DNA from: Lawsonibacter asaccharolyticus
GTDB lineage: Bacteria > Bacillota > Clostridia > Oscillospirales > Oscillospiraceae
Direction: 5' to 3'
DNA length: 64,000 bases
Assembly (NCBI GenBank): GCA_003112755.1
Contig: BFBT01000001.1
Location: 1,116,001 to 1,180,000 of the forward strand
Positions 26,950 through 35,001 of this stretch are shown here, piece by piece. Both the position numbers and the translations under genes were made by a program. The first letter of the stretch is position 1. Each line of letters opens with the position of its first letter. A model generated the notes under the pieces. It was not told the DNA's origin, made no database searches, and saw nothing but the letters and a program-made list of their open reading frames with translations.

Positions 26950-27432
26950 ATGGGATTTATGGATGAACTCAAGCGCTTGGCCCACCCCTACGAGGATGAG
27001 GACGAGGACGATTTCGAGGAGTTTGAGCCGGCGCCTCGTGCTGCCGTCCCTGAGCGCCGGGACCGCTCCGAGCGGATGGACCGCACGGGCTCTTTGTACA
27101 GCGCCCCGGTCGAGCCGGAGCGCCGCAGCAACAAGGTCGTCAATATTCACACCACTACTCAGCTCCAGGTGGTGCTGGTAAAGCCAGAGCGCTTTGAGAA
27201 CGCCAGCGAGATCGCCGACCATCTGCGGGAGAAGCGCACCGTGGTGCTCAACCTGGAGTCCACCAACAAGGAGATCGCCCGCCGCCTGCTGGATTTTCTT
27301 TCCGGCGTGGCCTATGCCAACGAGGGCAAGATCAAGAAGGTGGCCATCTCCACCTATATCATCACCCCCTACAATGTGGACATCCTGGGGGATCTGATCG
27401 ACGAGCTGGAGAACAACGGGCTGTACTTCTGA
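26950..27432 (+). CDS. sepF: Cell division protein SepF
   Basis: A 160-residue FtsZ-anchoring protein. The N-terminal amphipathic helix (MGFMDELKRLAHPY) would bind the membrane; an acidic, arginine-rich linker (20-65) leads to the DUF552 domain (residues 70-160, with NLESTNKEIARRLLDFLSG). It cross-links FtsZ filaments to the membrane at the septum. It sits between yggS and the lipoprotein gene. Confidence 0.93.
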   Translation: MGFMDELKRLAHPYEDEDEDDFEEFEPAPRAAVPERRDRSERMDRTGSLYSAPVEPERRSNKVVNIHTTTQLQVVLVKPERFENASEIADHLREKRTVVLNLESTNKEIARRLLDFLSGVAYANEGKIKKVAISTYIITPYNVDILGDLIDELENNGLYF

Positions 27433-27436
27433 GCAG

Positions 27437-28306
27437 ATGGGACGCGTCGCCGTTCGGCCGCCGGGCCGGCTCCTCCCCCTCCTTTTGCTCCTGGCCCTGC
27501 TGTCCGGCTGCGCCGGCGGAGGGGCCGCCTCCGCCTCCGAAGACGAGGAGCCGCAGGCCCCGCTCCTCATGGAGCATGGCTGCCTCTCCATGGATCTGGA
27601 CGGAGACGGCGCAGAGGAGGCCGTCCGCCTGTATGCCCTTCAGGCCGCGGACGACCTGCCCCCTGAGGCGCTGCCGCCGGAGGGCTCGGATTCCCGGAAT
27701 CTGCTGTTCCGCTGGTATGTAGAGGCCCAGATTGGGGATGACTTGGTCACCTGTGACCTGAATGGCCGGTATTATTACTATTCTCCCCAGCAGGATCAGC
27801 CCCTGTTCTTCTCCATTCAGGACCGGCAGGGCGCGTCCCTGGTGGTGGCCGGTCTGATCCCACAGTCCAATGGGGCCGGGGCCGGCATGCTGGAAGTGCA
27901 TGTCCTCTCCTATGACAAGGGAGCTTTTCAGGTCCTGGAGCTCCCCCTCTGGTCTATCCAGAGTGTTCAGGCCGGCATGACCGCCCAGATCACCGTACCC
28001 GAGACCGGCACCGTGGAGACGCTGGATCTGCTCCAATGGCTGGAGCTGCGGGGGGAGGGACCGCTCTATGAGGCGGACGGGACTCTCGCCTGGCCCTGCG
28101 CCCCAGCCTCCTGGGAGGAGGGGGATATCTATGCCCTGCTCCCAGCCGAAGAGGGCATCTGGACGGCCCAGCGGCTGTACGGACAGGCCCTGTCGGACTT
28201 GATGGGCTATCTGGTGACCCACCTCACCTGGGACGACGGCACTCCCGTGGTCCTGGAACAGTATTTTGACTGGCGCGCCCAGAACGACGACGAGGTCCTG
28301 CGCTGA
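27437..28306 (+). CDS. Lipoprotein of unknown function
   Basis: A 289-residue predicted lipoprotein: signal peptide with RLLPLLLLLALLSGC, lipidated C25. The mature part opens with an acidic stretch and MDLDGDGAEEAVRLYAL, which resembles a dockerin/EF-hand calcium loop or the FG-GAP-like repeats found in secreted Clostridia lipoproteins. The remainder is unassigned. Its ATG lies four bases after the sepF stop with no clear ribosome-binding site, so coupling with sepF is likely. Position between sepF and divIVA suggests surface or division-linked function, unproven. Confidence 0.7.
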   Translation: MGRVAVRPPGRLLPLLLLLALLSGCAGGGAASASEDEEPQAPLLMEHGCLSMDLDGDGAEEAVRLYALQAADDLPPEALPPEGSDSRNLLFRWYVEAQIGDDLVTCDLNGRYYYYSPQQDQPLFFSIQDRQGASLVVAGLIPQSNGAGAGMLEVHVLSYDKGAFQVLELPLWSIQSVQAGMTAQITVPETGTVETLDLLQWLELRGEGPLYEADGTLAWPCAPASWEEGDIYALLPAEEGIWTAQRLYGQALSDLMGYLVTHLTWDDGTPVVLEQYFDWRAQNDDEVLR

Positions 28307-28337
28307 AAAAAGCGTTTTGATTTAGGAGGTAATGAAT

Positions 28338-29072
28338 ATGCTCACTCCTCAGGAGGTCTCCGAGCGCGCCTTTCCCAAGGCTTCCTTCGGCGGCTACAAC
28401 ATGGCTCAGGTGGATGAATTTCTGGATCTGCTCACAGCGGACTATACCTCACTGTACAATGAGAACGCCGTTTTGAAGAGCAAGATGAAGGTCCTGGTGG
28501 AGAAGGTGGAGGAGTACCGCGCCACCGAGGACGCCATGCGCAAGGCGCTGATGACCGCCCAGCGGATGGCCGACGAGCTGGTGAAGGAGGCGGAGGCCAA
28601 AAAGGCCCAGATCCTCTCCGACGCCGAAGGGGAGGCCAAGGAGCGGGTGGCCAATATCCGCAAGCAGGCCGGCGACGAGGAGTTCCGTCTGTCCGCCGCC
28701 CAATCCGCCACCGCTGCCTATGTGGCCAAGGTGCGGGCCCTCCACGAGCAGGAGCTGCGCTACCTGGACGGCCTTTCCCAGCTGTGCCCCGACGCCCCGG
28801 TCTCCCAGGCCGACCCGGTAGAGGAGGCCGTGGAGGAGATCGATGACAATGTCCAGCGCCTGGTGGCCCAGGCCATGGCAGACGCCACCGCCGAGAATCT
28901 GAAGGCTCAGGCCGCCCAGGAGGCTGCGGAGGGCCCGGAGGACCTGTCGGACACTGCGGAGTTCCCCCCCGCCCCCCAGGCGGAGGAGGAGCCTGAGGAG
29001 GAGCCGGTCCACGGCACCCGCCGCATCGACTTCGGCAACCTCCAGTTCGGCCGGGACTATGAGATCAAATAA
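28338..29072 (+). CDS. divIVA: DivIVA-domain division/polarity protein
   Basis: A 244-residue coiled-coil protein. The N-terminal DivIVA domain (MLTPQEVSERAFPKASFGGY, QVDEFLDLL) binds curved membrane; coiled coil runs to about residue 140, then an acidic, proline-rich tail. The second of two nearby ATGs (28338) is preferred since AGGAGG is eight bases away rather than two. Last gene of the miaA-hfq-sepF run; a hairpin follows. Confidence 0.93.
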   Translation: MLTPQEVSERAFPKASFGGYNMAQVDEFLDLLTADYTSLYNENAVLKSKMKVLVEKVEEYRATEDAMRKALMTAQRMADELVKEAEAKKAQILSDAEGEAKERVANIRKQAGDEEFRLSAAQSATAAYVAKVRALHEQELRYLDGLSQLCPDAPVSQADPVEEAVEEIDDNVQRLVAQAMADATAENLKAQAAQEAAEGPEDLSDTAEFPPAPQAEEEPEEEPVHGTRRIDFGNLQFGRDYEIK

Positions 29073-29093
29073 GATCGCAGAGATACATTGGAA

Positions 29094-29122
29094 GCGCCCC
29101 CTCCGCCGTGCGGAGGGGGCGC
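29094..29122 (+). terminator. Hairpin after divIVA
   Basis: A perfect 13-bp stem GCGCCCCCTCCGC with its complement around a three-base loop. It lacks a T-run, so termination may be weak or rho-dependent. Confidence 0.6.
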
Positions 29123-29175
29123 TCTGCGCACCTATGACTGGAGCGTGCTAGACATGAAAATCCTCAACAAAATTC

Positions 29176-29204
29176 TTGACATCCCTCAATAAAGTGGATA
29201 GAAT
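29176..29204 (+). promoter_or_regulatory. Promoter of the T-box/ileS unit
   Basis: Perfect TTGACA (29176-29181), 17 bases, TAGAAT (29199-29204); transcription would begin near 29211. Confidence 0.8.
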
Positions 29205-29211
29205 ATAAGGG

Positions 29212-29475
29212 TATATCGTTATCATGCGCAGAAAAGGAAGAGTACCCGCCTCCGAGACGCGCAGAGAGCCGCCGTTTGGTGCAAGGCGGACGGGAGGGGC
29301 TGGGGAAGATCACCTTGGAGCAGGGGGGCTGAACCTGAGTAAGCCCCTCCGGACGCCCCCGTTACCGGGCAGCATTTGAGTGGCTGGGACGGGATGCCCT
29401 TCCGGCAAGAAGAGTGGTACCGCAGAGGTCTTGTTCGCCTTTGTCTCTTTGAGAGACAAGGGTGTTTTTGTTTTT
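29212..29475 (+). ncRNA. T-box riboswitch, isoleucine specifier
   Basis: A tRNA-sensing leader. Stem I contains AGAGAG and the GGTGCAAGG apical piece; the 3' side of stem I reads GAAGATCACCTTGGAGC, placing an ATC (isoleucine) specifier at 29309-29311. The antiterminator T-box sequence is GAGTGGTACCGCAG (about 29412-29425), which pairs with uncharged tRNA CCA. It is followed by a competing terminator stem CCTTTGTCTC/GAGACAAGGG and T-rich tail ending near 29475. The specifier matches ileS downstream. Confidence 0.92.
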
Positions 29476-29494
29476 CCAGAGAGGAGTGGCTTTG

Positions 29495-29755
29495 ATGAAG
29501 TGCCCTAAGTGCGGCCTTCTTATGGAAGAAGGGACCATGCACACGCAAAAATATCCCTTCTGGACCCAGCAGGAATTGCGGTTTTTTCACAGCCCCACGG
29601 ATATGGTGGAACTGGGCCCCCTGGGTGATGACACCACCAGTATGTTCACGCGGGACCCGTTTCCGGAATTTCCCCACGCTATGCTCTGCCGGGCGTGTGG
29701 CCTGGTCACATTTCTATGTAATTTGATCGAAAAGTCTAAAAAAGACCCAGAATAG
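29495..29755 (+). CDS. Small zinc-binding protein between T-box and ileS
   Basis: An 86-residue protein with CPKC at 3-6 and CRAC at about 66-69, a likely zinc ribbon, and a nucleotide- or protein-binding looking middle (WTQQELRFFHSPTDMVEL). The ATG at 29495 has GGAG eight bases upstream. It lies between the T-box terminator and ileS, so it would be induced with ileS when charged tRNA-Ile runs short. No function is recognised. Confidence 0.7.
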   Translation: MKCPKCGLLMEEGTMHTQKYPFWTQQELRFFHSPTDMVELGPLGDDTTSMFTRDPFPEFPHAMLCRACGLVTFLCNLIEKSKKDPE

Positions 29756-29769
29756 GAGGAAGCAAACCC

Positions 29770-32577
29770 ATGGACTACAACAAGACCATCAATCTCCCCA
29801 AGACTGACTTCCCCATGCGGGCCGGTCTGCCCAACCGGGAGCCCGGGATGCTCCAGCGCTGGAACGACATGGACCTGTACCACGAGCTGCTGAAGAAGAA
29901 TGAGGGCAAACCCCGCTTCGCCCTCCATGACGGCCCTCCCTTCTCCAACGGCAATCTGCACATGGGCCACGCCCTGAACAAGTCCATCAAGGACTTCATC
30001 ACCCGCATGTACGCCATGCGGGGCCGCTATACCCCCTACATCCCCGGCTGGGATAACCACGGCATGCCCATCGAGTCCGCCATCATCAAGGAGCAGAAGC
30101 TCAACCGCAAGAAGATGAGCGTGGCAGAGTTCCGCACCGCCTGCCACAACTACGCCCAAAAATACATCGACATCCAGATGGAGGGCTTCAAGCGCATGGG
30201 TGTGCTGGGGGACTGGGAGCACCCCTATAAGACTATGGACCCCGGCTTTGAGGCGGAGGAGGTCAAGGTCTTTGGCTCCATGTACCGCAAGGGCTACATC
30301 TACAAGGGGCTTAAGCCCGTGTACTGGTGCCCCCACGACGAGACCGCTCTGGCCGAGGCGGAGATCGAGTACCAGGACGACCCCTGCACCACTGTCTATG
30401 TGAAGTTCCGGGTAAAGGACGATCTGGGCCGTCTGAGCCAATATGGCGACCTGTCCAACATGTACTTCGTCATCTGGACCACTACCATTTGGACCCTGCC
30501 CGGCAACCTGGCGATTGCCGTTCACCCCCGGGAGAGCTATGTGCTGGTCAAGGCGGACAATGGAGAGCTCTACATCGTGGCCGAGGCCCTGTGCGCCAAG
30601 GTGATGCAGGCGGGCGGCTTTGACCACTATGAGATCGTTAAGCAGTTCCGCGGCCAGGACTTCGAGTATATGAAGGCCCAGCACCCCTTCCTGGATAAGG
30701 AATCCCTGCTGTGCTGCGCCGAGTATGTCACCATGGATTCCGGCACCGGCTGCGTCCACACCGCCCCCGGCTTCGGCGCCGATGACTACGAGACCTGCAA
30801 GCGCTACAAGGTGGAGCTGGTGGTCCCTGTGGATGACCAGGGCCGCCACACTGACTACGCGGGCAAGTACGCCGGCCTGAAGACGGAGGAGTCCAACCCG
30901 GTCATCCTTGCCGACCTGAAGGAGAGCGGAGCCCTCTTCGCCAGTGAGGAGATCGTTCACTCCTATCCCCACTGCTGGCGCTGCAAAAAACCCATCATCT
31001 TCCGGGCCACCCCCCAGTGGTTCTGTTCCGTGGACTCCTTCAAGGACGAGGCGGTGGCCGCCTGCGACGATGTTCGGTGGCTCCCTGCCTGGGGCAAGGA
31101 CCGGATGATCTCCATGATCCGGGAGCGGGCCGACTGGTGCATCAGCCGCCAGCGCCGCTGGGGCCTGCCCATCCCGGTGTTCTACTGCGCCGACTGCGGC
31201 AAGCCCATCGTCACCGACGAGACCATTGAGGCTGTGAGCAGGCTCTTCGGTGAGAAGGGCTCCAACGCCTGGTATGAGATGGAGGCCAAGGATATCCTGC
31301 CAGAGGACTTCGCCTGCCCCCACTGCGGCTCAAGGACGGGCTTCACCAAGGAGGAGGACACCCTGGACGGCTGGTTCGACTCCGGCTCCACCCACTTCGC
31401 CTCCATGCAGAAGGACCAGAATTTCTGGCCCGCCGACATGTATATGGAGGGTCTGGACCAGTACCGCGGCTGGTTCCAGTCCTCCCTGCTCACCGCCGTG
31501 GGCGCGCTGGGCAAGGGGGCTCCCTTCCAGGAGTGCGTCACCCACGGCTGGACCGTGGACGGCGAGGGCAAGGCTATGCACAAGTCCCTGGGCAACGGCG
31601 TAGACCCCGCGGAGATCTTTAAGAAGTATGGTGCCGACCTGCTCCGGCTGTGGGCGGGTTCTGCCGACTACCATGTGGACGTGCGCTGTTCGGACAACAT
31701 CTTTAAGCAGCTCAGCCAGAACTATCTGAAGTTCCGCAATACCGCCCGGTACTGCCTGGGCAACCTGGACGGCTTTGACCCCGATCACCTGGTGTCCCCG
31801 GAGGAGATGCTGGAGCTGGACCGCTGGGCGGTGACCAAGCTCAACGAGCTGATCCGAAAGTGCTTTGCCGCCTACGACAACTACGAGTTCCATGTGGTCT
31901 CCCACGCCATCAACGACTTCTGTGTGGTGGAGCTCAGCTCCTTCTATCTGGACATCATCAAGGACCGTCTGTACTGTGAGGGAGTGGACAGCCTGGAGCG
32001 CCGCTCCGCTCAGACCGCTCTGTGGATGATCCTGGACACCATTACTAAGCTGTTCGCCCCCATCCTGGCCTTCACCTGCGACGAAATCTGGCAGGCCATG
32101 CCTCACCGGGAGGGTGACGACCCCCGCAATGTGGTCCTCAATGGGATGAACCAGCCCTTCCAGGACTACGACATGGGCGCGTTGGTCTCCTGGACTGCTC
32201 TGATCCAGCTGCGGGACGGGGTGAACGCCGCCCTGGAGGCCGCGCGGAACGAGAAGAAGATCGGCAAGAGCCTGGAGGCCCACATCACTCTGGTGCGGGC
32301 CCAGGACCAGGCGGACAACCTGACCGCCCTTCAGGAGAAGTTCCAGGACCAGTGGGCCGACCTGTTCATCGTCTCCGACGTGGAGGTGTCGGACGACCCG
32401 GCTCTGTACGCCCAGGGGAGCGACACCCCCATCGCCGGTGTGCGGGTACTGGTGAGCGAGGCCAATGGAGACAAGTGCGAGCGCTGCTGGAAGCACCACC
32501 CCCTGGTGGGCGCCAATGCGGCCCATCCCACCCTGTGCCCCCGGTGTGCCAAGGTGGTCCAGGCCATCCATCTGTGA
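29770..32577 (+). CDS. ileS: Isoleucyl-tRNA synthetase
   Basis: A 935-residue class I synthetase that charges tRNA-Ile and edits valine. HIGH-type motif is GNLHMGHALNK near 59; the KMSKS loop appears as GKAMHKSLGN, a variant in which the canonical M-S is replaced. The editing domain (GTGCVHTAPGFGADD) is intact. The C-terminal zinc site is CERCWKH with a later CPRC. AGGAGG precedes the ATG. Controlled by the T-box upstream and ended by a strong terminator. Confidence 0.97.
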   Translation: MDYNKTINLPKTDFPMRAGLPNREPGMLQRWNDMDLYHELLKKNEGKPRFALHDGPPFSNGNLHMGHALNKSIKDFITRMYAMRGRYTPYIPGWDNHGMPIESAIIKEQKLNRKKMSVAEFRTACHNYAQKYIDIQMEGFKRMGVLGDWEHPYKTMDPGFEAEEVKVFGSMYRKGYIYKGLKPVYWCPHDETALAEAEIEYQDDPCTTVYVKFRVKDDLGRLSQYGDLSNMYFVIWTTTIWTLPGNLAIAVHPRESYVLVKADNGELYIVAEALCAKVMQAGGFDHYEIVKQFRGQDFEYMKAQHPFLDKESLLCCAEYVTMDSGTGCVHTAPGFGADDYETCKRYKVELVVPVDDQGRHTDYAGKYAGLKTEESNPVILADLKESGALFASEEIVHSYPHCWRCKKPIIFRATPQWFCSVDSFKDEAVAACDDVRWLPAWGKDRMISMIRERADWCISRQRRWGLPIPVFYCADCGKPIVTDETIEAVSRLFGEKGSNAWYEMEAKDILPEDFACPHCGSRTGFTKEEDTLDGWFDSGSTHFASMQKDQNFWPADMYMEGLDQYRGWFQSSLLTAVGALGKGAPFQECVTHGWTVDGEGKAMHKSLGNGVDPAEIFKKYGADLLRLWAGSADYHVDVRCSDNIFKQLSQNYLKFRNTARYCLGNLDGFDPDHLVSPEEMLELDRWAVTKLNELIRKCFAAYDNYEFHVVSHAINDFCVVELSSFYLDIIKDRLYCEGVDSLERRSAQTALWMILDTITKLFAPILAFTCDEIWQAMPHREGDDPRNVVLNGMNQPFQDYDMGALVSWTALIQLRDGVNAALEAARNEKKIGKSLEAHITLVRAQDQADNLTALQEKFQDQWADLFIVSDVEVSDDPALYAQGSDTPIAGVRVLVSEANGDKCERCWKHHPLVGANAAHPTLCPRCAKVVQAIHL

Positions 32578-32610
32578 TCGGGTCCTCCTTTCCTTCTGAC
32601 TAACGATCAG

Positions 32611-32650
32611 AAGTCCCGCCGCTCAGGCTCCTGAGCGGCGGGACTTTTCT
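32611..32650 (+). terminator. Intrinsic terminator of ileS
   Basis: A 16-bp perfect stem AAGTCCCGCCGCTCAG with its complement around GCTC, then TTTTCTTATT. Confidence 0.9.
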
Positions 32651-32685
32651 TATTCCCCCGTTATTCCGCATGTACAAAGGGGCAT

Positions 32686-32722
32686 GAAAAGGCTCCGGCA
32701 CAGCCTTTCCTGTGCCGGAGCC
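32686..32722 (-). terminator. Intrinsic terminator of the M23 peptidase gene
   Basis: Perfect 13-bp stem GGCTCCGGCACAG with CTGTGCCGGAGCC; read leftward it is followed by TTTTC. Confidence 0.85.
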
Positions 32723-32740
32723 CAAATGGTTTCTGGTCGT

Positions 32741-34261
32741 TCAGCTGAGATAGGACAGGGGATTCACCGAGGTGCCGTTCACCCGCACCTCAAAGTGGCA
32801 GTGGGTGCCGGTGGACCGGCCGGTGCTGCCCGCCTTGGCGATCTGCTGTCCCTTGTACACCTTCTGTCCTGCGGACACCAACAGGGAAGAGTTATGGCCG
32901 TAATAGGTCTGGGTGCCGTTGTCGTGGGTGATGATGACCAGATAGCCATAGCTCCCCTTGTAGCCGGCGAAGGTGACGGTGCCGCCGTCTGCCGCCTTGA
33001 TGGCCGCACCGTAGGAGGCGGAGATATCGATGCCGGAGTGGTAGCTGTAACTGCCGAAAATATTCCGCCCGCCAAAGTAGGAGGTGATCCGCCCCCGGAT
33101 GGGCCAGGAGTAGCTTCCAGTGGAGGCTGTCTTAGGCTTCTCCTTGGTCCCCACCGCCTTGACTGTTGTGGTGGGCTCGCGCAGGGTGGTGGAGGACAGG
33201 ATCTCCCGCTGGGTCTCGCTCCCGTTCACATAGGTCACCTGGGCGTGGACCTGGGCCTCGCCCTCTGTACCCTGGGTCAGGATCTTCGAGTCCCCCACAT
33301 ACATGCTGGAGTCCTTCACCTCCTCCACCGGGCATGCGATGGGCTCGGTATAGGTCACGTCGTCCACCGTGGTCACCGACAGCAGAGGGATCTGCTCCTT
33401 CACATTGAGCACGTCCCCGATCATCAGTCGGTTGATATCGATGCCCGGATTCAGCGCCTTCAGGTCGCTGACAGACATGTCGTTGGCATAGGCGATGGCG
33501 TTGAAGGTGTCTCCCTTCACCACCGTGTAGGTGGTGTCGCCAGTGGTGTTGGCCATCAGGGCGGTCTGGAGCTCCTCGGCGGTCATCTGCCCCTCCTCCG
33601 AGTAGACATCCTCCACCTGGATGTCATCCACAAATTCAGCGGAGATGGTGTTCTCATTCACATACTGGCCCTTCAGCTGGTCCAGCACGGACTCCAGGGC
33701 TCCCATCTCCTCCACGGAGCCCACCGTCACGCCGTTGACGCTGACCTGATAGCGGCGCAGGCCATCGGCTACCTGGCTGAGCTGCTCCAGGAAGTAGTTC
33801 TCCACCTGGTCGGGCTGGGTCAGCTCAGACCGCAGGGAAAGGGTGAAATCATAACCGATCTGCCCCTCCACCTGGTAGTCGTGTCCCAGGATCTCCGTGC
33901 CTCGGCGCTCCACCTGAGCCACCGCGTCGGCTACCACAGCCTGGTCGCTCACCACACCCAGAGTATCCCCGTCCACCGTGACAGTGTAGGCCGGGGCGTA
34001 TAGGGTGGAGACAGTCAGCGCCAGTCCCAGCGCTCCGGACACCGCCAGAAAGGTGACCGGACCGGTGGCGCGGTTCCCCCCCGCCAGGTCATGGACCGTG
34101 TGGATCACACGGCGGCCATGGAACCGGGCCCACTGATAAAAATGCTTCCAATCTGTGACCACCCGGCGCGCCAGCAGCCCCAGCTGCTCCTGAGCTGACA
34201 GCTCCCGGCCGTCACTCTGCCGGGGCCGGCGGCCGGCGGGCTTGTGCAAAACCTCGTCCAT
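32741..34261 (-). CDS. LysM and M23-family cell-wall peptidase
   Basis: A 506-residue membrane-anchored protein: cytoplasmic N-terminus (1-66), one membrane span (about 67-88), an extracellular stalk, LysM peptidoglycan-binding domain (244-287, TYTVVKGDTFNAIAYANDMS), a G5-like beta domain (about 288-370) and a C-terminal LytM endopeptidase domain. Zinc ligands H408 and D412 (YHSGIDI) and H487-x-H489 (HCHFEV) are present, so it should be active. Such proteins cleave peptidoglycan cross-bridges in growth or sporulation. AGAGGT lies eight bases before the ATG. Confidence 0.92.
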   Translation of the reverse strand: MDEVLHKPAGRRPRQSDGRELSAQEQLGLLARRVVTDWKHFYQWARFHGRRVIHTVHDLAGGNRATGPVTFLAVSGALGLALTVSTLYAPAYTVTVDGDTLGVVSDQAVVADAVAQVERRGTEILGHDYQVEGQIGYDFTLSLRSELTQPDQVENYFLEQLSQVADGLRRYQVSVNGVTVGSVEEMGALESVLDQLKGQYVNENTISAEFVDDIQVEDVYSEEGQMTAEELQTALMANTTGDTTYTVVKGDTFNAIAYANDMSVSDLKALNPGIDINRLMIGDVLNVKEQIPLLSVTTVDDVTYTEPIACPVEEVKDSSMYVGDSKILTQGTEGEAQVHAQVTYVNGSETQREILSSTTLREPTTTVKAVGTKEKPKTASTGSYSWPIRGRITSYFGGRNIFGSYSYHSGIDISASYGAAIKAADGGTVTFAGYKGSYGYLVIITHDNGTQTYYGHNSSLLVSAGQKVYKGQQIAKAGSTGRSTGTHCHFEVRVNGTSVNPLSYLS

Positions 34262-34348
34262 GAATCATGACCTCTTCCAGATCAAATTTCCCGCTGCCCC
34301 AAAAGTGACAGAACGGAAAAGAAAATGTTACAATTTGGTTACAAACGT

Positions 34349-34377
34349 ACTATACACGCAATCCCGCTTTACGTCAA
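34349..34377 (-). promoter_or_regulatory. Promoter of the M23 peptidase gene
   Basis: Read leftward, TTGACG (34372-34377), 17 bases, TATAGT (34349-34354). Confidence 0.7.
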
Positions 34378-34379
34378 CC

Positions 34380-34618
34380 CCTTTTTCTCCTCTCCAAATG
34401 TAAATTTTTTATTTCTTTTTCTCGTCTTTTTCCGGTTTTTTCACGATATCTTGTGGCCCCCGTCCCGTCCTCCCCACTCTGTCCGTGGGCTCCCCTGTGC
34501 CCCCCGTTTTCCCGCCTCAAATTTTTGGCGAAATCACAATATCCTCTCCTATTTTTCCGCTTCTCCGTGTCAAATGGGGGATCCAAATAGATCCTTTCCT
34601 GTTTTTCCGCAAAAAATG
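34380..34618. other. Pyrimidine-rich gap between divergent promoters
   Basis: About 240 bases whose rightward strand is strongly C/T-rich with several TTTTTC and CTCC runs. No gene or clear site is seen. It separates the M23 and typA promoters. Confidence 0.4.
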
Positions 34619-34647
34619 TTGCGTTTCTCGAAAGGGCGCTGTATAAT
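34619..34647 (+). promoter_or_regulatory. Promoter of the typA leader
   Basis: TTGCGT (34619-34624), 17 bases, perfect TATAAT (34642-34647). It lies about 355 bases before typA. Confidence 0.75.
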
Positions 34648-34653
34648 ATTACG

Positions 34654-35001
34654 TCAACACGAACACCTCCCCTTTGGGGAGCGCTTCCCGCTGATCTGCG
34701 GCGATCCGCCATTTGAGCCTCCTCTCCGGCGTCTCATATGGTTTTGTGTCTTTAAATGAGAAGCGGCCGCAAAGCGCGAAAAACAGAGACGTGCCGCCAT
34801 GATCGCCCACGCCGGCCACGGTATGGCCGCCCCGCGGGCCTGATGCCCCGCAGGGACCCCAGATATTTAAATGCTTGGCGGAAATAAATTCCGCCTGCGT
34901 CAAGCTTTTTCTTCCGGACAAAAGCTTGTACGCGCCATTCGGCGCGCCCCATCGGCGATGGGGCCCCGAGTGGTCTTGCCATATTGCTGGTAGGAGGAAA
35001 A
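34654..35001 (+). ncRNA. Long structured 5' leader of typA (candidate RNA element)
   Basis: The predicted transcript carries about 345 untranslated bases. Several hairpins are visible: CCTCCCC/GGGGAG near 34667-34682, GGCGGAA/TTCCGCC (34875-34894), AAGCTTTT/AAAAGCTT (34902-34927) and CCCCATCG/CGATGGGG (about 34948-34964). No peptide with a good ribosome-binding site is found. It could be a regulatory leader or hold an independent small RNA. I do not recognise a known family. Confidence 0.45.

Noticed and set aside
34325..34759. Rightward 144-codon frame before typA
   Set aside because: It lies over two divergent promoters, is low in complexity and lacks a ribosome-binding site.
34654..35001. 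tmRNA, RNase P RNA, 6S or SRP RNA in the typA leader
   Set aside because: None of the conserved core sequences of these RNAs was seen.
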